Positions 47,920-58,999 of a stretch of 64,000 bases of DNA are shown here, piece after piece. Both the position numbers and the translations under genes were made by a program. Source of the stretch: Tethya wilhelma (Eukaryota > Porifera > Demospongiae > Tethyida > Tethyidae); contig CAXIPT010000005.1 of the NCBI GenBank assembly GCA_964030475.1, positions 2,597,498-2,661,497 on the forward strand, written 5' to 3'. Below the pieces are notes generated by a model. The model was not told the DNA's origin. It saw nothing but the letters and a program-made list of their open reading frames with translations, and ran no database searches. Numbering within the stretch: the first letter of the stretch is position 1; each line of letters starts with the position of its first letter.

Positions 47920-48294
47920 ACACCAGTCGTGCCGAAGGGGGTACCAAAGAAACTGCATCGTCCATGGACTGGTCCATACAAAGTAGTGACGCGTCTTTCT
48001 GATGTGAACTATCGAATCCAAGACGTGCAGAGACCAAGACATCGCCTCATCGTACACTTTGATCGATTGAAGCATTGTCCAAATAATATCCGGATTCCTC
48101 ACTTGCAAGCAGAAGACACTTCTACGGTAGACTCTCCTGCAAGTTCAGATGCAGATGACCAAGACGAACCTGGCTCTAGTCTGGACATTGTTGCACAAGA
48201 TGACAATACTGAACAAGTTGCACCAGAGAGACATTACCCAAGGCGAAATCGTCACCCCCCTGATTTTCTCCACCCCATGATCTCACATTCATGA
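47920..48294 (+). mobile_element. Ty3/gypsy integrase C-terminal remnant
   Basis: The frame open from N 47919 to the stop at 48292-48294 encodes the integrase C-terminal chromodomain-like region (KKLHRPWTGPYKVVTRLSDV followed by NYRIQ, then RHRLIVHFDRLKHC), the usual GPY/F module of gypsy elements, and an acidic tail ending RRNRHPPDFLHP. The protease, RT, RNase H and integrase core are absent: the sequence left of the N is ABCC intron. It is a truncated element or a contig join inside one. Confidence 0.85.
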
Positions 48295-48329
48295 CAGAAT
48301 CCGGGACGGATTCCACCTGAGAGGGGGGC

Positions 48330-48700
48330 TGTGTAAGACTGTAAATAGTACGTTAGGTAATGTTTGTTTACTGTATGCATGTTTACATTCTGTTTTATTG
48401 AGTTTTGTGAGTAGATACCTAGTTATTTGTGTTTAAGATTATCCTTTGTGTGCATGCATGTCTTTGTTCTATTCATTTTTGTGTTAGTGGTTTAGTGGTT
48501 TGTCTTCATATTAATTTCTGTCTAGCCTTACTTTTGTTACTTTTGTGCTTTGTGTGTTAGGCCATATCTTTGTGTTCGAGGGAGCCTCAGAGCCTCTCCA
48601 TTTCAGTTGTTTATGTATAAATAGAATAGCTAGCTTTAATGTATAGGATTTGAGACTTACAATTTCCATCAATATTATTCGGCTTATCAGCTGTGTTACA
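48330..48700 (+). repeat. 3' LTR of the gypsy remnant
   Basis: Directly after the integrase frame comes a polypurine tract (GAGAGGGGGG, 48319-48328), then TGTGTAAGACTG. About 370 bp later the unit ends GCTGTGTTACA, giving TGTAA...TTACA ends. A 5' LTR is not in the window. Confidence 0.75.
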
Positions 48701-48907
48701 AATATAATATTTATTATAATTATAACGAAATGGTGTAGATCTACGTAGTGTACTATTCTTGCTGACCTTTGCTACTACGATCCCCAGTCATGTAGTAATG
48801 CAGTTAAACGTGACATACACGAATGATTCAGTTTTATCTCGTACAAGTAGATGTCTAACATAGTAGCTACGTGACAAAGACTAGAGTTTAAATCCGCGAC
48901 TACTTCC

Positions 48908-48998
48908 ACGGGGAATATGGTCCGGCGGCGGGGGACTTAATTCCCTGGGGAATTTTGTCCCCCGGACCAAATTCCCTGGCGGACAATATTCCCCGTGA
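48908..48998. repeat. GC-rich hairpin
   Basis: CACGGGGAATATGGTCCGGC at the left pairs with GGACAATATTCCCCGTG at the right. The centre repeats ATTCCCTGGGGAATT and CCCCCGGACC. It would fold strongly; function unknown. Confidence 0.7.
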
Positions 48999-49040
48999 CA
49001 GTTCCACATTTCCATTTCCTCGTTTCCCATTCCTCTTTTT

Positions 49041-49634
49041 AGACCGGTGTCATAGGATATTCACTCCGGGTAAAATCTCCTCCCCCGGAGGATCCGGTCT
49101 AAGGATATTTCCTCCCCCCTGGAGATTTTGCCCTAGGACTGGGACTCCTCCCATAGGACTGGCGCTCCGGGTGCCTTTACTGCCTTGAACTTGTTGATTG
49201 TGAAGAAAAAACGATATGAATAGAATAGTATGTTGTAGTAATGCTAGGTCTAGGGTTAGAGCTAGGGCTAGGGCTAGGACTAGAGCTAGGACTAGGGGTA
49301 GAGCTACCGTTCCTCGTTCCGTTCCTCAATCAGTCACGCATAGCGATAAAATAGAAAGTTATTATATTCGACTCTGTCCAGCCATATGTTTGTGTCTGAC
49401 CATTGGCTCATAGTCCTACAAGCTTGTATACAATCTGACATTCATCCATAGCCTTTTTAGTACCTCATGACCATCAACAACAGTATAAACTCTTGCTGTT
49501 TGGGGGGGAGCTTGTATCCTAAGGGGGGAGATTCCGTCCTAGGAAATTAACTCCGGGGGGAGAAATTACCCTTAGGAGAAATTCTCCCCCGGAGAAAATT
49601 TTCGGGGGGAGCTCTGGTCCTGTGACACCGGCCC
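49041..49634. repeat. MITE-like element with ACCGGTGTCAYAGGAY ends and C/G blocks
   Basis: GACCGGTGTCATAGGATATT at the left and GTCCTGTGACACCGGCCCC at the right are inverted. Inside are sub-palindromes built on CTCCCCCGGAG, one set C-rich at 49050-49160, the other G-rich at 49500-49620. A degenerate GCTAGG tandem array (49238-49305) and an AT-rich core lie between. Confidence 0.7.
49238..49305. repeat. Degenerate (GCTAGG)n array
   Basis: About eleven 6-bp units of R-GCTAGG type (GGTCTAGGGTTAGAGCTAGG and so on). One unit reads TAGGGTTAG, telomere-like, but most do not. Confidence 0.85.
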
Positions 49635-49803
49635 CACTAATCACAGACTTGCCAGCTAGGGGGGAGTCCCCTGGACCGTTTACAGCGTGACAGAACATGT
49701 GATCGTGATCAGCCGATCTGCTCCCTTGCTAGTAGCCCTATAATTTGGCTCTGAGACTTCTGACAGACTTAGTTCCGTAGACGTGACTGGAATCTGTGTT
49801 AAA

Positions 49804-50742
49804 ATGCTTTCTATGAGAGTTTTGAATTCTCGATCGCACTGCCGTGTTGCAAACTATATGGTGGCAGGAATCAAGACACTACCCAAATCTGGACGTTCCA
49901 GTGGGACTGTTCCTCTGACTCTGTTCTCTGGAAGACTTTTCTCGAATTCTGAAGCTGCTGCTCCTTTCCCAAACGAGCCAGAGCAGTATCACAACCTTAA
50001 AGATGTGTGTCAACTAATGTTGAAATCAAAGCTTAATCACACTGATCGTTTTCAGTCCATTTCAGCTAGAGAAGATCGCAGTGACTGGTCAGCAGAAACA
50101 CGAAAGATCCAGACTCCAGCTAGGTATGTTACCCTCTACAAGGGTTGTGAATTGCTGAAGGCACCTGAAGATCTTGTCACGTATCATCAGCTATTTTGGC
50201 ATGTTAGACCTGCAACCATCATTGAATTAGGGACCTACCGTGGTGGATTTACAACTTGGATAGCAGACACAATTAAGCTGACTAAAATCCCATGCCATGT
50301 TTATAGCTTTGATATCGATACTTCCCAGATATGTGAAGTTGCTAGAGAACTAAGTTCCAAAGATGTTACATTCTTACAAGGTGATTGCTATGCCATTGAT
50401 AAGACGTTCACAGCTGACTTAATGGGAAAGTTGCCCCATCCATGGGTGGTGATTGAAGATGCACATGAAAATCTAAGTGAAGTTTTAAAGCATTTTCACA
50501 AGTATATGAAGCAAGATGACTACTTAGTTGTTGAAGATACTGATCCAAACATCCCCAAGCGACTACCAAGTAACCCTAGTGAATTTGACTACACTGAGAT
50601 AAATGGTACCACGAAATTGGAAAAGGTGAAAAAGTTCCTTCAAACCAACGAGAAGCATTATGCTGTTGATAGTTTCTTTTCCGACTTTTATGGATATAAT
50701 GGCTCCTGGCATTGGCATGGCTTCATCAAGAGGATCAACTAA
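49804..50742 (+). CDS. Intronless CmcI-like (cephalosporin-hydroxylase/rhamnosyl O-methyltransferase family) protein
   Basis: 312 residues from ATG 49804; the frame opens seven codons earlier only with GTG, so the ATG is preferred. The N-terminal ~50 residues are Arg/Ser-rich without acids (MRVLNSRSHCRVANYMV), a plausible mitochondrial presequence (inference). A class I methyltransferase-like fold follows, with motif I IIELGTYRGGFTTWIAD at about 139-155, then HVYSFDID (motif II acidic residue), the HPWVVIEDAHEN segment, a DYLVVEDTD strand and the C-terminal FFSDFYGYNGSWHWHGFIKR end typical of the CmcI family. That family is mostly bacterial and acts on sugars or antibiotics with SAM (family knowledge). 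No intron interrupts the frame, unlike the multi-exon genes around it, so bacterial transfer or retroposition is possible. The substrate is unknown. Confidence 0.75.
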   Translation: MLSMRVLNSRSHCRVANYMVAGIKTLPKSGRSSGTVPLTLFSGRLFSNSEAAAPFPNEPEQYHNLKDVCQLMLKSKLNHTDRFQSISAREDRSDWSAETRKIQTPARYVTLYKGCELLKAPEDLVTYHQLFWHVRPATIIELGTYRGGFTTWIADTIKLTKIPCHVYSFDIDTSQICEVARELSSKDVTFLQGDCYAIDKTFTADLMGKLPHPWVVIEDAHENLSEVLKHFHKYMKQDDYLVVEDTDPNIPKRLPSNPSEFDYTEINGTTKLEKVKKFLQTNEKHYAVDSFFSDFYGYNGSWHWHGFIKRIN

Positions 50743-51840
50743 TGTGAGCCTGCAAGAGTTAATTGTTACAGTATTGTATAGTTAACTTCTGAATCACTCT
50801 ACTTTTGTACAGTTTGTTTTATTATTATACTGCTGGAGTACATGCAATTAATGTTGTTTTTGCATTATAATGCTTACCGTGAATGAATGAAATTTGATAT
50901 TCAAATAATATCACAATGTCATGTAAAATTAATAATGTTAATAAATGTGCATGCATGTGAATTATGGAGGTCAAAACCCTGGCTATATATATATATTTAA
51001 TGTGATTTCACAAAATAATAATTAATTGATAATTCCCAGTACGGTAGTACTGGGTACATAGGAATGGCACGGGTGCCCCATTAGCGCAATACAAATATTC
51101 ACGCGAATAACTCTGCAAAAACTGAGCGCTTGGCACTAAAAGGCTTCTTAAGCTACTATTTAGCTCTTTCTCTTTCTAACAAGCCTAAAAACATGGCCTA
51201 AACCGTCGCTAAAGTACCAAACAAAAATATGCCAAACCTCCAATTTTCTCCATCTTCTTCTTCTTCTTCTTCTTCTTATTTCTCAGAGACCGCTCACTTT
51301 CAGAAGCTGATTCTTGAACGAATAAACTTGGTATCTTTGTCTTCAGTCGCTTTTTGCATCGGTTATTCGTTTCTCTAGCTGAGTCGCTAGATACAAGACG
51401 AAAAGCGCCTTCACCGTATGGCAGCCATTCATTTCTCTACTCAAATTCATTAGCTACGTTGGAAATCAAAGTGACGACCCTTTCCAGTTAGACAAGTGTG
51501 CGTTATTTGGAATCCGAATATTCGCTGCCTGCCTGTTTTACCTGAAGCATAGATATTATTAGAGGCTAGCCTCTAATATCTATGCCTGAAGATTTCTGGT
51601 TGTGCTGAAGTCTCTGTAAACAGTTACCGGTACCTTTCAGCCTTGAATATTCAGGAGGTGAATAGACTACTTTGTTACATAGTTGTCAAAAATTTATAAG
51701 AAGATGAGCAGCTGCTTCACTGACATTGCTGATATTGTAGATTATAACATAAGCTATTATCCATGCTGATAGTGTACAAGTAACTACCATATACACACGA
51801 ACTTAAACTGTGATGTAGAATTTTGAAAAAATGAGAACAA
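50743..51840. other. Intergenic stretch after the CmcI-like gene
   Basis: No gene. 51035-51090 has a palindromic CCCAGTACGGTAGTACTGGG start followed by repeat-like sequence similar in opening to 11500-11540. A (TTC)n tract lies at 51258-51282, and a perfect hairpin at 51547-51585 (GCATAGATATTATTAGAGGC against GCCTCTAATATCTATGC). Confidence 0.5.
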
Positions 51841-52115
51841 ACAAGTGAAAAAAACATTGGAAATGTAATGAGACATAGGAATGGCCGAATCGTAAAAAAG
51901 AAAGCAAACAAGATGGAATAGCTGTTTGAGTGTGTAAAGAATTATTCCTATGGGCAAAATGAGGGACTCAACATGAAAAGAGAGTACTACATGCAGCCCA
52001 CACAGGAATGATTCTGCACACACTCAAACAGCTATTCCATCTTGTTTGCTTTCTTTTTTACGATTTGGCCATTCCTATGTCTCACGATTACATTTCCAAT
52101 GTTTTTTTCACTTGT
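51841..52115. repeat. MITE with ~100-bp TIRs, ACAAGTGAAAAAAACATTGG ends
   Basis: The left arm runs through GGAAATGTAATGAGACATAGGAATGGCC, AAGCAAACAAGATGGAATAG and CTGTTTGAGTGTG. The right arm repeats all these in inverted order and ends CCAATGTTTTTTTCACTTGT. The core of about 80 bp is noncoding. Confidence 0.9.
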
Positions 52116-52559
52116 CATAATTATGTACTTGTTCCTTTTTTGCTCCTCTTGTTGGAGAGCTAAATTCACACATGATTACGAGAAATAGTAGTTGTAGATA
52201 AACCCATGCAATAGAGAACAGAGCACACAGAGCACAGTAACTGTCAGAGTATTCAGTATAATGAAGTCAGACAAGAAAGCAGAATGTTTGGTAGCACAGC
52301 AGCTGAGCTAGGCCAGAAGTCTCCGGGATCTCATTATAACATTGAAGATACCTTGTAGATCAGCAACCTGATGTAAGATGCCAGAATCTTTCAGTGGAAC
52401 AAAAGTCCAACCAGTTTCCGGCTAGATTTATTACAACATGTAGTTGACTCTATAGGGGGTCCAGGAAAGATTGGTAGTTAGCGTTAGCTGGATATACTTG
52501 TTCGAGTATAGTATTAGCTGTGCATGGGGGTATTATGGATTTAGATTTTTTCCTGGACA

Positions 52560-54489
52560 TTAACATGGTTCAGCACTTAGTGGAGTTGAGTTTTAAATCT
52601 TTCAATTGAGCAAAGGCAGCAATGCCATTGAATGCAGATGTCGGCCTGAAGATAATCATAGTCTTCTAGTGACTTGATTAGCTACATGGTATAAGGCTAT
52701 GTTGTACAAGCAAACATGCTTATATTGCTGCCTGCAGATATTATATTAGCAACCTCATTGATGTAGGTAATGAATAGAAGCAGACCCAAGACCGATCCTT
52801 GGGGTACCCCTGAGGTGACTGGGAGAGTGCTGGAACAGACACCTTCAATTGCCACACACAGTGAGTTCTGTTAGTCAGATAGCTATTTAGCTACTGGATG
52901 AGATATGGATCCAGGCCTAGATCACACAGGTGGTTAAGTAGCAGTGTATGGGGAACTGTACATGTGTTGAATGCCTTTGATACATCAAAGAAGACAATAC
53001 AGATTTCATAGCCATGGTCAAGTGCTTTCAGCCAATTATCGACAACTCAGTTTGAGAAAAGCTGAGACTGTCGATCGATTGCTCATAAAACCCCATTGCT
53101 TGGGGGAGATAGGAGCACTTGGTATTTTGGTATTGGGGTTACTCTACCGTGTTTCCAGTCAGTTGGAAAGACACCAGTATAGTAATTGAAAGGTTGAAAA
53201 GTTTTTGCAGAGGTTCGACAATACTGAGACAAGTAGATTTCAGCATTCTAGCTGATACTCATCAGTTCCTGCGTAGATTTAGAAGTGTCTAGATCAGCTA
53301 GATATGAAAACAGTTTCTCCTCTGAACACAACTGTTACAGCTAGCTCAGCTGGGCAGTCATGTGGCTCAAATGGGTCATTGAGAATGCGATTGAGTAAGT
53401 CACTTGCAGGATGATGATGGTAGTTGAAACAGGAGTGGAAGAAGTCGTTGAGACTTGATGCTAGCTTTATGGAGACTAGTTTCTGCTGTTGTATTCTGGC
53501 CACAATCAATTAATGCAGGAATAGATTGAGTTTGACTACCACTAAGAAGATGGACTGTTTTTCAGAAGGATTTGGTATCTGCATTGTTCAAGTTCTGGTT
53601 GAAGAAGGCTTTCTTGCTTTCTCTGACTAATTTGACAGTCTGATTCCTTTTTCTGTTGTATCTTTCCCGATCGACTGGATTACTGCTTGATTTGGCAATA
53701 CAAAATAGTCTATCTCTCTTATTTACGAGAATAGTCTTGTTGATCCAGGAAGGAGTAGCTTTTAGCCTAGCGTATGGGGAATACTGCATGACTTTCATAA
53801 TTTGTAAGTATAGTAGTTTTTCCAAGTGCGCCAACTTGTGAGCCTGGAATTCAGTAAATCCCATGGACTCGACACAGTCCAACAAGTCAATTGCATGATT
53901 CCAGTCAGCATGTGAGTATCGCCAGATCTTTCTGGGAACTGATGAATAAGATTTCTTGACCAAGTCTTCAATGCATGGTAAACCTTGTAAGTATTCCAAA
54001 GTGATCTGAATTAGCCAGAGCAGGAATTGTTTTGCACAGTTAAAGTAGATGAGACAAAGACAAGGTCAATATATAAGGGTTTCAGAACAAGAGGTAACAC
54101 GGGTGTGTTCTGTTACAATTTGGGTTCGGTTAAATGAGGACACAACAGATAGTAATTTGACAATGTGATACAAATAAGAATCTTTAACAAAATAATTAAG
54201 TCACCTAAAACAAAACTCAAAGCATGTCTAGAGAAGCAAGATCTGAATTAGGCGGTCTGTAAAACAGTGCAATAGTGAGGTCAGGGTGGAGTTGATTAGA
54301 CAAATTAATAGAAACCACTAAAAATTCAAAAGGAAGAGAACCTTTAAATACAATGGAATAGCTGTAAGCATTGTTTATGTAGATTATGATACCGCCTCCA
54401 TGCCTGGAGCAGTCCAAGCGTATGTGTGAATAGCCCTGAATAGAGATCTCTGTATCTAAGATAGTTCGATCTATATTATAGTTAGACAC
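52560..54489 (-). mobile_element. Decayed non-LTR (LINE, CR1/jockey-like) retrotransposon
   Basis: On the minus strand, 54489-54217 encodes part of an AP-endonuclease domain (SHIRLDCSRHGGGIIIYIN, then LFYRPPNSD). 53999-53562 holds the linker region (WINKTILVNKRDR, KRNQTVKLVRESKKAFF). About 53010-52880 has a reverse transcriptase motif A remnant (FFDVSKAFNT), and about 52830-52760 the SGVPQGSVLGLLLFITYIN region. Frames are broken by stops and shifts and the catalytic FADD-type motif is not seen intact, so it is inactive. Neither end is defined. Confidence 0.82.
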
Positions 54490-57400
54490 TGTTTTGGAGG
54501 TTTCTACGTGTTTTAGAACACGAAGGCTGCTATATAGAATCCCGAGCGCAGCAAGGGTTCTATGAGTATCAAATTACAGTATTTAGACCAAGTATATAGT
54601 ATCTAAATAAATATAGCCATGATTCCACCACACGAACAACATGAGGTGAATAAAGAGAACATAAAAAATTATAGCTTTTAAATTATCTATTTTAGGAAGT
54701 ACTGTTTACATTGAAATGCACAACACAAACATTAGAAAACAAGTCACAGTGTTACATGTGATTAGAACTTATTAATAATTACATCTATGTTTGAGAGAGG
54801 TGAGCTAGCTGCAGCTCATTTGAAAAGAATGATCGGGATTAGTCCATGGCAACAGTAGGCTCAACAGTGGTGTCATTATAGTTCACTAGTAGGTTGCACT
54901 CGTAGTTGATTGGGATCACTGATGGGAGTATCGGTGGCTGGAGTGTCATCAGACACTCAGAAGATGGTTGCTTCTGTAGCTGATTTTAGGGTACCCCAGA
55001 TCTTCCTTGAGCCCTGAATCTCCGGCTTCTTTAGGAGTGGACTTACTTGGTGGCTTGGAGGCCTTTGAGTTGAGGTTAGCATTGTATGGAGACATGCACT
55101 GTCACTGACTAGTCTGGGCACCAGATCTAGACCCTTCCTTTCTTATTCCCCAACCCCCCCTAAAACCTAGCAAGAAAGGGTCTCAGACAAAGACTGGTGT
55201 CCAGACTATAGTCACTGACTAGCAGCTCAAGCTAAAGGCTCCTTGTTATACTGCCCGGGTTACTACCATGTTTAAAATTCTTTGCACTGATGGGATGGCT
55301 GCCTTCTTTTTGTCGTGATTTGAGCATAGCTTGCAGCAGACGTAGCAAGCGGCGGGGCAGACTTGACCAATTTTTGCATAACGCTCTTGAGCTCCGTGTT
55401 TGTCACTAGTATTATTCCTTTCCTGGATATGATTTTGAAACTTTTAACTTGTACTTAATGCTCATTGTGATTACCTCTGGTGTAAGTGTGTTGTAGTGAG
55501 TTACATATTTTTTGGCTTAGGTAAAAAAACACGAAGTTTTGTATGCATTGTGTGTGAGTGAATATTATACATGAATGATGCTGTGAGCATACTTTAATCT
55601 GATAGATGCACTTGTGGTGCTGGTTGACTTCGACATTAGGTTGTTGTATGCTTATATAATTCTCTTTGTCAGTTACACTGGCTTTTATAAGCTGGTTGAC
55701 TGTCATTGGGAGTGTGTAAGTGTGTTACTTCCTCCTTGTCAGTTACACCAGATTTAGGAATAATACAAGTCACTGTCTTATATGCATTGTGTGTAAGTGA
55801 TTGTGAGAATAAAGCATGACATTTTGAGCATATACCGACAACCCTTTTCCTTTAACTTTTTTTATAGTAGAATGTAATGTTATAATATAGTGTAATATAT
55901 ATGCTTATTACACTATAATATGATGATTGTACAATTTATGCTTATTGGTGTGTGAGCACACACTAACCTTTTTTTTCTTGTCGAATTTGTATGCTTGTAT
56001 TATTCCCTTTAGGCAAGCTTATAACCTCAATTTTATGATGTTTATGCATCATGTTTACATATCAGTTGTGTTAAGTTATTGTAGCTGTACTGTTCATTAG
56101 CATTGGTGGAATTTCTAAGCTATGTTATATTGTTACCCAGTCTGATCTATCTCCTAACTGTTGCTCTTCTGATGTCCCTGATGTTGAGAAGCCTGTATCT
56201 GGAGCCGATGAAAGTTGTGCGGTTGATGTTGGGTTAAAGCAAGTGTTTACCACCAGGACTGTGTCTACCTGCATCCCAGTGATTGAATCTGATAGTTGTT
56301 CCGATACCCCTGTTGCTAAACAGACTCGCAGTCACTAAGTCTTCCCTGTTGATAATTGCCCTGTCAGTACTAATAAGTTAGTTCTGATAAGTTAGTTCTG
56401 ATGAAGTTGCTGGAGTGGTCACTCAACATCATGTTGACTTTGTAAGATGTGAAGACCTTGATGTCGCTGGGAAAGTGAAGATTTCTATGATGGAAGAACA
56501 ATGGTCTCAGTTGTTTAAGTCTGGAACTAAAGCATGCTGGTTATAAACTCAAGGGTGCTGACCGCACACATGCCCGGGTGTGATAGTGAAGACTCACTTC
56601 ATTTCTAGATATGCTTCCAGCTGTATGGGCTTTCTTGGAGCGTACAGCTTCAAAAAGTAGCAACAAAATAGAGGCAAGAGATAAAAACTTCAGCACTGTT
56701 TTACTCTTCTGTAATGTTCTGCTAGCAAATCTATTTGGTGTATAATGTGGCCACATTGATAGCTGATGTACTATATGGGGAGATTTTACGTGAGGTCAAA
56801 GGACACTTCTTTCGAGTGAGATGTATTTGGTGTAAAATGTGGCCACATTAGTTGCGAGATTTTACGTGAGGTCAAAGTTCTCAACTAAAGCATCCCCACA
56901 TGTTTGAGTATAGAAAGCTATATAATATGGGGAGCTTTTACGTGAGGTCAGAGTACTTACACAAAATGCATGTTCCCATATTAATACTGTACCATAACTG
57001 TGGCAATGTTTTCCGTGTAACGTAAAAACTTAATTGCCATGATTGAATCAGGGCACAAGTCACGTAAAATCCGCTCCCCATGATTAACCCATGGGACGGG
57101 TCACGTAAAATCTCCCCATGAGTTAATCATGGCAATTTCTCTAATTTTATGTAAAGAACTGTAGGTCTGGACCAGAACGTACGTATCATCATGTTTATTC
57201 AACCTTGAATCCAGGAACACCATCTCCGCCACTAGGATGATAATCAGTGAGACTGAGACAGTCATCAATATCTATATGTCACTATAGTGCCAGTGAGTGT
57301 CATCACCAGAGAGAACAGTGTCAGTGCCAACCTTCACAGCGGACCTGGACACTTTTAGTACTGGCGCCCGACCATGAAACTCATGCAGTGAATCACCATC

Positions 57401-57894
57401 CGCACCACGATCAACGCAAACCCCAGGAGCATCATTCATCTCATGATAAAACACACGGGTGGATCCACATCAGAGGGGCTCAGGTTCAATACAGGGATGA
57501 TCAGATGAGGAAACTGGTGACACAATGTGATGTCAAGAGATTGACATTATTGACATGCGATGATGTGTCCGTTAATTAACTTGGTCGCTTAGCCGTACTC
57601 CAACACTGATTCAGTCCTGCAATCATACTCCCTTCACTCCATGCAAGCACATAGTCTTGCGGGCCAGACGTACGCCTAGCCATAGATAATATAGCAGGGG
57701 AACATATGCTATATTTAATATCTCAATATGTTTTAGCCCGCACGAGACTATGCGGCGACAGATCGCAGACTACTTGCAGCTTGACTCGATGTTGACCACC
57801 GGCCGGCCACGCCCAAAGTAGCTAGGTAGTGATGTGCGTTTTCAAGAAATTATCACAAAAATTATTTTGCGCTGATCATGATCAGTGATGGACG
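54490..57894. other. Intergenic stretch with repeat and unassigned ORF fragments
   Basis: No complete gene is supported. 55125-55205 contains a hairpin-like pair (CACCAGATCTAGACCCTTCC and AAGAAAGGGTCTCAGACAAAGACTGGTG). 56134-56337 is open on the plus strand with a Ser/Asp/Val-rich translation of unknown family. 57190-57460 has an open minus-strand frame (FYHEMNDAPGVCVDRGADGD) ending in a stop, with a +1 frame continuation; unidentified. Listed only as candidates. Confidence 0.35.
56770..57140. repeat. Repeat built on GGGGAGATTTTACGTGAGGTCA
   Basis: The word GGGGAGMTTTTACGTGAGGTCA occurs three times on the plus strand at about 56780, 56855 and 56935. It recurs inverted as GTCACGTAAAATCTCCCC at the right. 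A related piece is at 19550-19615. Probably a MITE with tandemly repeated arms. Confidence 0.65.
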
Positions 57895-58353
57895 ATGGCG
57901 TCAAGGGTACTCTCTGTATCACGAGTTTTCGGTGGTCTTCTGCCACGGCCACTTTTGTCCAGAGAAATGTGCGTAAAATTTATATACAAATAAGTGATAA
58001 GAGAGACATTTGATTTGATCAGCGACTCGGAGTCGATCGCAAAATGTTTTACGTGGGCTCCCCATCCATGATATTATCTATATAATAATTATATAGGTTT
58101 ATAAAGACTTTTTCAACATTGGATTCACTGTCAAAGGCTACTAAAGGATATGCTAATCCCACACTAGAGTTATGTTCAAGTGGAAGGAAACTGACGGTCA
58201 AATGGAGTGATGGAGAGGAAAATATCTTCCATTCTCTATGGCTGAGACACAATTGTAGGTGCTCCAACTGTTGGAACTCTTCTTTTGAACAAAAAACTAT
58301 TGATGGCAGTGTTCTTCAAAATAATCCAACGATTTCATCAGCTGCTGTATCTG
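57895..58353 (+). CDS. BBOX1-like: Gamma-butyrobetaine dioxygenase-like, exons 1-2 (first version)
   Basis: Exon 1 is 57895-57968 from ATG (MASRVLSVSRVFGGLLPRPL, a likely mitochondrial presequence). Exon 2 is 58097-58353, joined in phase (AT|G). Exon 2 encodes the N-terminal zinc-binding DUF971-type domain: LTVKWSDGEENIFHSLWLRH, then NCRCSNC with the Cys-x-Cys-x2-Cys cluster. Gamma-butyrobetaine dioxygenase makes carnitine using Fe(II) and 2-oxoglutarate; trimethyllysine dioxygenase is the close alternative (family knowledge). The next exon is not found before the copia insertion. It probably continues at 62025 in the second version of the locus. Confidence 0.8.
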
Positions 58354-58629
58354 GTTCGTATAATATAATATTAATACTGTATACCCATCATGCATACGCT
58401 AGTTGGCAGAAGCGTCTTTCATATTATTGCCTCTTTACCGTAGCTAAGTACTGAGTGACATTTATTGTTGACAAATTATGCACAATACGTGCCTTTGGAG
58501 CTAATATCCAAATGTGGGGCCCAAGAAGAACCAAATAACATAAACTGGAAAAAAAATTTGTAACACTGTGAAGGGTTCTTTTTACAACTGATGATAAAAT
58601 ATTTTGCTTCAACTCTTTTGACGGACAAA

Positions 58630-58857
58630 TGTTGCATAACTCTGAACTTACACTAGCAAATTATTTGTAATTAGATAGATTGTTTTGTTTATTGCACCTA
58701 TGTGTTAGATCTGAATCTGAGGCAAGTTAGAACTTGCCTGATGTGTTTTTTGTTCTAGAATGTTCTTGCTCCTATTTAAGCTGTTGAGTTTGCTGCTTAT
58801 TTTAGTCTTGTTCTGTCTCGATTATTCAATGAGAACAGTTCGTTGAGTTAAACAACA
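58630..58857 (+). repeat. 5' LTR of a Ty1/copia element
   Basis: Starts TGTTGCATAAC and ends GTTAAACAACA, with 5-bp inverted TGTTG...CAACA termini, 228 bp. The GGTTATGGGCCCAG immediately inside matches the complement of the tRNA-iMet anticodon-arm region, the half-tRNA primer site used by copia-type elements. The LTR interrupts the BBOX1-like intron after GGACAAA. The empty-site version is at about 61428-61440. Confidence 0.8.
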
Positions 58858-58999
58858 GGTTATGGGCCCAGACTTCGTTCCGCTGTAACACTGTCGGTGC
58901 CAGATAGATCAGACTCGACTCTGTGTATGTTGTGTGAGGTGAACTCACTGCGTAGCTCTATCGGAGTATTTGCTATTAGTTGAGAGGACAGCAAATAGA

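Noticed and set aside
49238..49305. Interstitial telomeric repeat
   Set aside because: Only one unit resembles TTAGGG; the rest are GCTAGG, so it is better called a simple tandem array.
49783..49803. Seven-codon N-terminal extension of the CmcI-like gene
   Set aside because: It relies on a GTG start, which is not expected in a eukaryotic nuclear gene; ATG 49804 is in frame.
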